Positions 54,646 to 64,000 of a DNA stretch of 64,000 bases are shown one piece after another. The notes under the pieces were generated by a model. It saw only the letters and a list, made by a program, of their open reading frames with translations. It was not told the DNA's origin and did not search any database. The first letter of the stretch is position 1. Each line of letters starts with the position of its first letter. This DNA comes from Paguma larvata (lineage: Eukaryota; Chordata; Mammalia; Carnivora; Viverridae): NCBI GenBank assembly GCA_030068075.1, contig CM057828.1:114503699-114567698 (forward strand). The letters are read 5' to 3'. The translations under genes and the position numbers were made by a program.

Positions 54646-56344
54646 AGTAAGTGTTTTTTAAAGCATTCCACCAATTTTGGAAACCAAGTCCCAGGCTGAA
54701 CTCCATCATGACTTACAAACCTTGATTAAGGAGCATTTTCATCGTCTGGTCTGTGAGTGGCCCTTGCTGGTCGCTGCCCTCTCCCAAAGGCACTCTGGAT
54801 AACACTGGGGAAAGCTCTAGCATATTCTCCGGTTACTTCTCTTGGGCTCTGAGCCATCACAATAAAGTGCACAAGCAGGGAAGCCCTCTTCTGCTTGAAC
54901 CCCGGGGTGCTAGAGCTCCTGGGTGCCAGAGTGAGACCAGAAGCCACGTTCTGGGCTGTGCCTCTGAGTCTCCTGTCACCTGGTGAAGGGGAACAGAGCA
55001 CAGAGGCCTTGCCGTAGCTCAGAGGGGGTGTGCATTGATACCCTGTCCTCTCTGGCAGTATTTTCATCCACTTCAAGACGAAGAGCCCCTTTTTTTAATT
55101 GCTTCTTTTCCCTCCTCATTTCACCTTCCATCAGAATCAAAGCAACATTGGATCTTACGATAACCAGCTCAGATTGCTATGTTGTCCTTTGTGTCAGGCA
55201 AGCTGGACGGAAATTTACCCGGGGCTGATTTAAATAATCTTCCACGTTAGACCCTCACACAAGAGTATTAGAGATATCTCGGCTGAGAAGGAGTCTTGTC
55301 CTTTCATCATAAAGAACAGCTTCTTTAATTTTGTGAGGACAACTTTCCCCTGGACCTAAAAGAATAGAATTCTACACCGAAAGAGGGATAAAGAGGGAGG
55401 CAAAGATGGAGTGGGGGTGGGGCAGGGCTACAAGGTGGAAAATGCGTGCATGGGGAAAGGAAAAGGGCTGAATAAAATGTTACATATAAGGTTGAGTTCC
55501 CTTCCGAAGGTTGAGGGAAGAAGGAGTTTGGCAAGTCTGAGTCTATTTGTGTAGGGTTCCAAGACCTTGGATACACAGGAAAAGGGTCTTTGTGGGATAT
55601 TTTCCACCTCGTTAACCCTGTTCCTGCATGGCCATTCTGCTGGGGATAATTTCTTCTGCAGTCTATCAAAGTCAAAGATGAAATATTTAGAGTCTATAGA
55701 GAAAACTTGGATACAGGAACAGTGTAGCTTCATTTAAATGGCTTTCACCCTCTAGTCCCACAATTCCGGCCCCACACGGTGCTTGACCATCTACGGGTAT
55801 ATGGTTCCTAGTCCTTCCCATCCCCATTTATGCAATGTAGGCCATAAGCTTGTGGGTGAAAAATCTGGTTTTTCTTTGAGAACAAAATCAGGATGTGTGG
55901 ACCTGCAGAAATCTAGCACAACTGTGTGTAAACAAAGTCACTCTAAGTTCTATTTGATTAAATGAGTGGGTACAGGCTATGAACACCCAAGTTTAGAGAC
56001 CAGGACACAGCTAGAAAAAGGACTGCTGCTAGGAGGTGCTCAGAACTGAAAGGTGGTAGAGCGTAAGCCTGCGACACAGCCCAGAACATTCCCGGGGAAG
56101 GTGTGCTGATCTTCCGGCTGACCATGCGGTGCCCCGCGGACATCCCCACAGATCCCTTTCCGTTTGAGTGCACTGGGTCTTCCTGTGTGCTTCCAACAGC
56201 TGGCACCTGCACCTCTTTGTCTTCAGCGCTGACCTGAGGCCAGTGTTGACCTACGTTTGGGTTGTCAGAACAACCAAGGTGCTTCACCTGTGCCTGTGGG
56301 CAGCTCTAACTTGATGACTGTGGGAGCAGAAGTAGAAGTCCTCC
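54646..56344. other. Single-copy DNA
   Basis: 1.7 kb with no recognised repeat. Frames of up to 116 codons (54726-55076, 55325-55675 minus) are unsupported. Confidence 0.5.
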
Positions 56345-56527
56345 AACTGGATGGCTCAGTTGGTTGACTTCAGCTTAGGTCATGATCTCTTAGTTTGTTA
56401 GTTCGAGTCCCTCATGGGGCTCTCTTCTGTTATCACCAGCCCACTTTGGATCCTCTGTGCCCCTCATTCCCTGCACCTCCCCTGCTCATGCACTCTCTCT
56501 CTCAAAAATAAATAAATATTAAAAAAA
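56345..56527 (+). mobile_element. CanSINE, plus strand, first of a pair
   Basis: Head damaged ('aactggatggctcagttgg'), then 'gttcgagtccctcatggggc', a TC run and an A-rich AATAAATATT tail into which the next SINE inserted. Confidence 0.92.
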
Positions 56528-56743
56528 GGGGGTGCCTGGGTGGCTCAGTTGGTTAAGCATCCAACTTTGGCTCAGGTCATGATCTTACGGTTTGTGGGTT
56601 CAAGCCCTGCATCTGGCTCTGTGCTGACAACTCAGAGCTTGGAACCTTCTTCAGATTCTGTGTCTCCTTTTCTCTCTGTCCCTCTCCTCCTTGCACTCTG
56701 TCTCTGTCTCTCAAAAATAACCTGTTAAAAAAAAAAAAAAAAA
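56528..56743 (+). mobile_element. CanSINE, plus strand, second of a pair
   Basis: Complete head 'ggggtgcctgggtggctcag' directly after the first copy's A tail; ends in a 17-base A run. An open frame through it (56540-56728) is only the SINE translation seen from most plus-strand copies. Confidence 0.95.
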
Positions 56744-56884
56744 GTATTCTAACTCCCATACTCCGGAACAGGGACAGTTTGACGTGGGAACTACACCATG
56801 TCCAGAGCTCTCCTGTGGTACTGAATCTAACTGAACTGCCTGGGATTTTGGGGATTTTAACTCACGTTTGCCTAGCTTATTTTT

Positions 56885-56993
56885 TATTTAAAGATTTTAT
56901 TTTTAAGTAATTTCTCCACCCAACATGGGGCTTGAACTCACAACCCAGAGATTAAGGGTCACACGGTCTGCTCACTGAGTCAGCCAGGTGCCG
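56885..56993 (-). mobile_element. Short CanSINE
   Basis: Same short subtype as 20802 and 27561: 'aagattttatttttaagtaa', 'cccaacatggggcttgaact', head 'actgagtcagccaggtgccgcc'. No clear TSD. Confidence 0.88.
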
Positions 56994-58430
56994 CCCTTGC
57001 ATTCTTGTCCTATTTCCCCACTTACCTACCAGTTTTTCCTGGAAGCACATTCTAAATATCACTTAAATACATTTCTGTCTGAGTCCACCTGGTTCTGGGG
57101 AGTCCAGTCCAAGACTGTAGGCATCACAGAGAATTTGCCAAGCCCAGCCCAGTCACCATGGGTGAGCCAGGTTATTACAGCGCAGGGATATTAGCCATTC
57201 TGATAATACCATTTCCTCTCCTGCCCACGTGCTTTGACTCCATGATCACCGAACCATCTTCCCGTCACAATCCACCTTCCCATGTGCCTTTTCTATAAGA
57301 AGAGGTTTATTAGCGAGAAAGAACGTGTCAGGTCCATTGGACAGTTTTATTTCTCACTGTATATTTGAAGTTTTAGGTTATAGATCAGTCTCTCCAGTGT
57401 CACTAATGTAACTCTGTCCCCAGGAGTGAGACCAACCCTGGGAAACTGACAAATCACGTTTCAAAACCTGCAAGGCTGGGACGTTTGAAACCACATCAGG
57501 CGCCATCTTGAGAGGTCTTGTTTTGGAAGCCACCTGGCCTATCTTAGCATTTTCTCTAGTAGACTCCTCTGTCACCTTCAGCACTTTGGTCTTGTGACTG
57601 AGCAGAGTTGAAGACAGATTTTAAATGTTTCCTTCACCTCCTTGAGAGGAATCCCTTCCCCTTATTCCTCTGAGTAGCAGACAACTTCTTTGGTTAGATA
57701 GATCCAGATTTGGAATCAGATTTCTTGACTCATGCAATTCATAAAATCCTTGACTTACATTCTGTGAGGTTTATCGTTTGGATATTAAGGGGAGAAATAA
57801 AATATCATCCTTGTGGGTACATCAAAGATATGGAGGGAAAATACCAACACATAGCCTTGAGCACTTTTATCTCTGTCTCCTCCACAACAGACAGACTCAC
57901 TGTCTCACTCTTTAGCTTCTGTGAGTTTGGATTTATATATAGGAGAGTTTCTTTCTTTCTTTTTTTTTTTTTACTGAAGAAGAAAGCTTGAATTTTGATT
58001 AATGAGTTTCCTTTATGGTCTTGAGTGATTGATTACAATGATTAATGTGCATTTGTAGGTAGAATCACACACTGAGCACACATACGCATATTAATGTCTT
58101 TTTCCAAATAAACTTCGCTTCACAAAAATTTTATTTGAGTGGAGGGGTCATACAATTACCATTTTGTTTTCTCTGTTTCTGGACAGAAGTTCCAAATTCA
58201 TGTGCAGCATTTAATTTTCTCACCTTCCTCTTACCGGTCACAAACCTGAAGCTCGGCGTGGCCGCTCCTCCTGGGTTATAAACTAATATGTGGAGAAGCT
58301 ATTCCCAGCTCGTCTAAGGAGAGCGGTCTTAGCCTTTCTGATTCTGGCTGGAGTTTTGCCTCCCGGACCCGTGCTGGTCTCAGAGCTCATTCATAGGGCA
58401 GCCAGCCTCCCTGCAGTTCTGAGATGCGGC

Positions 58431-58444
58431 CACTGAGGGGCGCT
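58431..58444 (+). promoter_or_regulatory. Candidate CTCF motif, imperfect
   Basis: GGCCACTGAGGGGCGCTG (58428-58445) resembles the extended motif GGCCACCAGGGGGCGCTA but has two core mismatches (GA for AG). Confidence 0.3.
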
Positions 58445-60405
58445 GCTGCATCGAGTTCCGCGGCGGAGAAACAAAACCGAAAGTTGCCAAAATCACCAAC
58501 GATGAGATCACTTCCTCTGTGTGTCTTTCCATTTCGGGGACTGTTTTTCAATTAAAACTCCAGACACAGACAATCATCATTCATGGCCTGCCTCCTTCCG
58601 AGCACGGTTGGAGGCCAGGGCAGGCAGGAGCAAGGCTCTTTATTTTGAGGAGCTGCCTGTGCTGTGGAAAGAGAAGACAGGAATAGACCGGAGGGAAATA
58701 AGAGAATGGGGACTTAGCAGATGCTCAGAACCGTTCTTTCCTTATAAATCTCTCTGTCCACTTCCCACTCTCTTCCTTGCCACTGAAGGCCATTAGCACT
58801 CTATTTTTGTCTCCGTGGAGGCTCTGGGCCTGGCTCACCCTGCTTCTCCTCCCTGCAGATTATCTCGTGAGGGCAGCACTCCTGGGCTGAGGGTTTGACA
58901 TCATGAGTTATTTTTACCCCAGTAGATTGCAATATCATAACAGCATAGATCTTGTGCCAAAGAACGGCCCCCAAGCTGACAAAGAGGGGAAATTATCTCA
59001 AAGGTAAACTCCCTGATGTCAAAATGCCATTTAAGGTACACTATTTAAAGCCATTGCAAAATGAGCAACAAAAATAGACCCATCTAGAGTGTGGCCTGGA
59101 AAACAGTGCAATACATTTCCCAGCTTCATTATCTCCAAAAGAAGTGCTTCTGAAAATGCTGTGGTACATCCAGATGAGGTCGATGGTCACCCGGTCCCGG
59201 TGAGAATCAGGGTGGGAGACAGATGCCCCCCTCACCCCAGACCTACCCAAAGGTATCCTCTCTCCTCTAATTAAACTTCTACTCTAATTAAAATTCTTTG
59301 ATTGCGAATCCCATTGGGTTAAATTGTGATGGGGGCGGGAGAAGCTGTGTAATGCCTGAAGCCTCAGCTACAGGTAAGTGTGATCTCTGACTGGAGAATC
59401 TTGGATTTTGAGGCAGATAGAGGAAAGGGAGCTCAGGCCAGAGCAAAATGGAGGCTCCAGCGAGAAGCTATGCAACTGGCTGGGCCCTGGAGAGGGTTGG
59501 GGGTAAGGGGAGAACTATCTGGAGCACTGAGGGCACCGAAGACAAACCACAGACAGCAGAGCTTAGCCTTAAGTTGGACCACGCGAGATGGGCATTTGTG
59601 TTGGCCAGAATCCGTCGAAAATCTGGAGCCAAGCGATCTTGAATATAAGGGGGCCTGCCAGCAATGGGGAGCAGCCCCGCTCCAATGCAGGCTGTGCCAG
59701 CTCCTGACTCAGAACACTGTGCCTGCACCTGTCACTCCTCCCCAGCCGCTTCATGTCACTGCCCTTCCCTCAAAGTCAGTGGGTTGTGGTGTGCGTTATC
59801 CTTGACTTCTCTTCTTTTTTAACATACTCAACAGATAACACCTCTATGGAAGCCACCCCATTAACAAGTGTGGCCACAGTGCTGGTTGTTTTACAATAAA
59901 TGAGGTGATAGTCTTGGCACGTTTCCTGGCCCGTTATCTCTTCTTCCGCCTTTCTTGTTTCCAATAATCAGATGACCCCGCGGCCTGGAGAGGACATCGA
60001 GGGACTGCTGGTCTGTAATATCAGGAATGCAAGAGAATCTCTAGGAGCACAGTTTTGTCAGGAACATGGATCAGCCTCTCTACTCCAGATCAAGGAAACA
60101 CCAGCCCTATGAAATCTCACTGGATTCGGCTTAATTTGAGAGTATCTAGAAGATTTCGGAATCATGACATTTACTGGTATTTACAGGGTTGATTGGCTAA
60201 AATAGGTGGTTGTGGTTGAGGAACGCTCTTAAAAGTATATGACACTGTATCCCTGACTCAAATGCTAACTGAATGCGGGAAGAATTCAAGACACCACGAC
60301 AAGAGACATTGTTGTTGGGAGGCCATGAATCAAATTTTTGGCAACTCACCGAGAGTGGAACCTTGACACACGGGCCAAACTGGGTGCTGTAACTTCCTGA
60401 AGTTG

Positions 60406-60437
60406 AATTGCCATTTTTGGAAACCAGAAATGGTCAA
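60406..60437 (+). repeat. Inverted repeat, left arm
   Basis: Thirty-two bases (aattgccatttttgg...) that recur as the exact reverse complement at 61466-61497. Each arm can also fold on itself (CCATTTTTGG, AAA loop, CCAGAAATGG). Confidence 0.95.
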
Positions 60438-61465
60438 TGAAGGGATAGGAAATAAAGAAGGGTCCATCTTCTATCTCTCAAGATTATCTCCTATCAGCAA
60501 AAAAGCCAGAGAGAGCGTGCCAATATGCTGCCGGGTAGGTCCCTGTGGAAGGGTGCCTCGTGAACACCCACAGCAGGAAAAAGTCCACAAATGCAGAAGC
60601 TCAGAGAGGACCCATCTGACAGATCTAAGGGCTTTTGCTCTTACATGTTTAAGTTTTAGAGAATTTCCATAAAATCATAGAGCAGAATTTAAGAATTTCC
60701 CAGAAAATAGTGTGGAATAGATGCCAACTACCCACATCCAGTCCCATTCATAATATATATTTTTTTTCATGCTTATCCCCTTTGGTTTTCCATTCACTAT
60801 TGAATATTTGCAACCATCGTTATCCTGCAGAGTACACTCCTGGGATTCAGCCCGGGGTTGTTTAGCTCCAGAAAAGCCTTCCTTTAAACTATGACAAAGT
60901 GGTCGTATCTCTTGGTGTTTTCGCCACTATTAAAATGTATCAAGCATGTGGTATATACAGTCTGACTGCTCATTCACCTACCTCCAGATAAATAGATCTG
61001 CGAGGCATGGATATGAGATAACAAGGATGATACCAACAGGGACACCAAGTATATTTTAAAGCAATAACCTCATCTTGGGAATAAGTGTATAGGCTCCCAC
61101 AGAGACTCTTTTGAAGAAGAAAAGACACTCACTTGTTTGGTTCGGCTTTGGTCTGTGCATTCACATATCCATTTCTTTTTTCTTTTCTTTTTTAATTCAC
61201 AAACTTCTGGACCTTGCTAGGCACAGATCACTTCTGGAAAATGAACATCTCCCATTTGAAAGACCTCAAAAGTTAGCATTCAACTTCTCGTTGCAGAAGT
61301 TTCTCAAGTAACTAGGTTAGCACGTGAGATTTTTTTTTTTTTGTCCAGGGTTTTAGAGATACTACATTTATGAGGGTGGTAAATGAGGGTATCACATTCA
61401 AAGAGATTAGGAGCTGGCTTTGGGGTCAAACTGAATTCAGAGTCAGTTGACTCCAAAGCTGAATT

Positions 61466-61497
61466 TTGACCATTTCTGGTTTCCAAAAATGGCAATT
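61466..61497 (-). repeat. Inverted repeat, right arm
   Basis: Exact reverse complement of 60406-60437; sequence similarity does not extend clearly beyond the 32 bases. Confidence 0.95.
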
Positions 61498-62674
61498 TCC
61501 TATGATTTAACTCAATTTTAAGCTCTGCTGCCTTAGGCTTGTGCCTGTAATTATAGCCACGAACCAATATTTAATTTTCATAGGCGAGTTACTGTAGTTA
61601 GTGTGGTGCCACAGAGCAGAAGATACATAACCATTTGTAAGCTCAGGAGTACAGCACATGCTTTGGCCTTCTTAGTAAATGTCAGAAAATACAAATACCA
61701 AAGCTCAGATCCAAAGTAGCTTGCACGCTCCCTAGAGGTCTGAGCATTGTGGGCCCATGATACTTTCTCTACCATAACAAAAGAATTATTCTCTTTGACT
61801 CCTTTCCCAACACAATATTAAACTGAAGGCTGATGTTCATTTGACAATGAGCATCTATCAGGTACAAAGTGAATGGGCGACTCTGATGTAATTACAGTTA
61901 CACACAGCACAGTAAATGCCTTTCAGAACCACTGGGTCTGCAACAATCCTATTCGGCCCGCAGTAGGCAACAATCACACCCATGTTTATCTGTTGTCGAA
62001 CTCTTTCATACCCCACACATTTTCTTTTGTTGAGTCATCTCCCAAAGTGAAGAAGAAACCAACTTCTGCCCACAGAAAATATATTCAGAGCTCTCATTAA
62101 GCAGCTTTATTATACAAGCATCTTAAGGACAAACCGAAAGGGAAAGCCAATTTGCAATTGGGCCCAGGTTGAGTAACTGGTTTTCATTTTATTTTGTGCT
62201 CCAAGGAAGGAACTGAATCTAAAATATCTGGGATCTTTTTGATTGCATACCGCCCTTCTATCCTCTTAGTAAGATGGTCATTTTTTTCCCCCAACTTAAA
62301 AGAGAGTTGCTTACTTTTGTTCTTGATATCCATACATGTCAATTTAGTGGTTGACACAAGGAATCGCAAATCTTAAAACTTATTCTCACCATCTCCAAAC
62401 TTTTAAACTGCACTGGTAACGTTCCTTAATATGTAAGGCATAATACATACTTGGGGTGAGATAATCAGTAATGAAAGCAGAAGTAGTTCATATTTTAAGT
62501 AGCTTCTTGATAAATGCACTTTTGGGGGCCTCTTTTTTGTTAGACTGTTTGAAGATTACTTTTGTTGGAGATGTGGTTGGCAGAGAAATTGTATAAAAAC
62601 CAAGGCAAATGGCGACTGCCCTTTTCTTATTCTTCACTTTTGCTGAAATTGTTAGCATTATCATTGATATATGA

Positions 62675-62868
62675 TTTTATAATGTTTATTTAGTTTTGAG
62701 AGACCGGAGACAGGTGTAAGCAGGAGAAGGTCAGAGAGAGAGGGAGACAGAGCATTTGAAGCAGGCTCCAGGCTCTGAGCTGTCAGCACAGAGCCCAGTG
62801 CGGGGCTCGAACCCACGAACCCTGAGATATGACCTGAGCCAGAATAGACTGAGCCACCCAGGTGCCCC
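62675..62868 (-). mobile_element. CanSINE with head deletion
   Basis: Body 'gaagcaggctccaggctctg' and 'gctcgaacccacgaaccctg'. The head is shortened to 'agaatagactgagccaccca', having lost the 'gtcggacgcttaacc' portion. No clear TSD. Confidence 0.92.
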
Positions 62869-63591
62869 TTAGCGCAAATATTTTTAAGTCAGTTGTTCCT
62901 TTTATAAGGATGCATCTATTTTAAAATGAATAAATATAAATTACAAAGTCATTTCATCCAGTGTGGAACTAAATTGCAATTGACCACAGTACATTGAAAT
63001 CAAGCCATCAGGGAGGGCCCACCATCAGCTTAACCTTGTGGGACTCCCAATTCCCTTGATAAGGGGTTCCTTGAGCTCTCTATGTGGCATCCAAACCATA
63101 TTAGACCAACGAAGTCCTCAATATTCAACTAGTATGTTATTTTTCTTTTTTGCAATTTTTCTTTCTTCTAAATAAAATTTAATATTATTATTATTATTCT
63201 ATTTTATTTTAGAACCCCTTGTGTGGGAGGGCTGACTTTCAAAGATCACAGTGAGGGAGGTCCTGGGCTATGAATATAACTGCAGCCAGAAACAGGTCTT
63301 CCAGGAATAGTTTAGTGCCGGGTTCCCCACAGATGCCCATTGCCCTTGGTGAGGGGTGAGTGGGGATGAGTCCTCCTTCTGACCAGCTCCATTTCCTTGG
63401 TGGAGGGGCTTTCAACTCTGGACCCTGGTCCTGACACACTTGGGGCACAGTGGCTTGTGGTGGGGTGGGGACTGGCCATCCTAACTCAACTGAAGCTATG
63501 ACACTGTCCTATTGATGTGCCCAGGTGGATCCCAATGTGGAGGTCTTGGGTCACAATCCCACAGGTGTAGATCAACTAAGATTTCATTTTA
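62869..63591. other. Unassigned non-coding DNA
   Basis: 0.7 kb, with a short (ATT)n at about 63182-63197; no other feature. Confidence 0.5.
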
Positions 63592-63827
63592 TTTTCATTT
63601 TTATTCTTTTATGTTTATGTATTTATTTTGAGAGAGAGAGTGAGAGTGTCAGGGAAGTGGCAGAGTGGGGGGTGGGGAGAGAGAGAGTGAGAGAGAGAGA
63701 GTCCTAAGCAGCCTCCAAGCTGTCAGTGCAGAGCCCAAATGGGGCTCTAATCCATGAACTGTGAGATCATGACCTGAGCCAAAATCAAGAGTCGGACACT
63801 CAACCGACTGAGCCAACCAGGTGCCCC
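63592..63827 (-). mobile_element. CanSINE (felid type)
   Basis: GA-rich runs, body 'cctccaagctgtcagtgcag', head 'gactgagccaaccaggtgcccc'. TSD begins tcaacta at 63572-63578 and 63828-63834, so the T-rich segment 63579-63591 may partly belong to flank. Confidence 0.92.
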
Positions 63828-63834
63828 TCAACTA

Positions 63835-64000
63835 GTATTTTAAATAGCATTAAAAAGATTTCTTATTTTTAGATTAAGAAGACAAATGGAAATAGAATAC
63901 CAATGTTTCCTCCTAAAGCCCAAGGAATCATCTTTTTTATTTGCTGACCCACCCCTCTTAAGAGCACTGGTGTAGATTACTGTCTCTTAAACTGGTCCAT
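63835..64000. other. Unassigned non-coding DNA to window end
   Basis: No recognised feature. Confidence 0.5.

Larger units (their letters stand above)
56994..62674. other. 5.7 kb free of recognised repeats
   Basis: The longest stretch with no SINE, L1 or LTR that I can name. It holds short homopolymer T runs (about 57960-57972 and 61331-61343), a CTCF-like motif (58431) and a 32-bp inverted repeat (60406/61466). Open frames reach 141 codons (59380-59805) but overlap others and match nothing known. GC is locally raised near 58.2-58.6 kb. Confidence 0.5.

Noticed and set aside
59380..59805. 141-codon plus-strand frame
   Set aside because: Overlapped by frames on both strands, no known motif, no promoter or splice context.
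1..64000. CRISPR arrays, operons, phage or other prokaryotic systems
   Set aside because: The regularly recurring sequences are dispersed SINEs with target duplications and microsatellites; spacing and structure are eukaryotic, and no prokaryotic gene organisation is present.

Overview
The window reads as non-coding carnivore nuclear DNA, most likely from a cat (Felidae) or a close feliform. The evidence is the dense set of tRNA-Lys-derived CanSINEs. Their head reads GGGGCGCCTGGGTGGCTCAG, they carry a (TC)n tract and an A-rich AATAAA-type tail, and their body has the 'tgtcagcacagagcc..acg' and 'gatcatgacctgagc' signature of felid SINEC_Fc rather than the caniform version. I recognise 37 SINE copies (27 on the minus strand, 10 on the plus), many with clear target-site duplications (TSDs). 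Older layers are L1M/L1MA-type LINE-1 fragments, MIR, L2, MaLR (MLT1-like) solo LTRs and one small TA-flanked DNA transposon.

Layout. 1-9.3 kb: sparse MIR and SINE, a polypurine tract, and a MaLR LTR split by an L1 tail. 9.5-14.8 kb: an L1 nest of mostly antisense 3' ends and ORF2 pieces, with one sense L1 inserted into an antisense one. 15.8-18.1 kb: SINEs, MIR and a purine microsatellite. 18.5-28.2 kb: a 10-kb array of mainly antisense L1 fragments broken by SINEs and one MLT1 LTR, including two copied patches. 28.2-44.3 kb: single-copy DNA with SINEs, five MaLR LTRs, L2 and MIR, plus a GC- and CpG-richer block at about 37.8-38.6 kb. 44.3-44.7 kb: a large CTTT/CCTT microsatellite. 44.7-64 kb: mostly single-copy sequence with scattered SINEs, L2, MaLR, L1 and the DNA transposon, including a 5.7-kb stretch free of recognised repeats (57.0-62.7 kb).

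I found no protein-coding gene, tRNA, rRNA, CRISPR array or operon that can be supported. Every open frame I looked at lies in a repeat or microsatellite, or is a short chance frame in unassigned DNA without a recognisable family. The window looks intergenic or intronic. The items most worth a second look are a perfect 16-bp RFX/X-box palindrome near CTCF-like motifs at about 38.2-38.7 kb, a perfect 32-bp inverted repeat about 1 kb apart at 60.4/61.5 kb, two locally copied patches inside the L1 array, and a 187-bp exon-like block at 28.3 kb. I saw no convincing undescribed biological system. Repeat family names come from memory of consensus sequences, not from a search.
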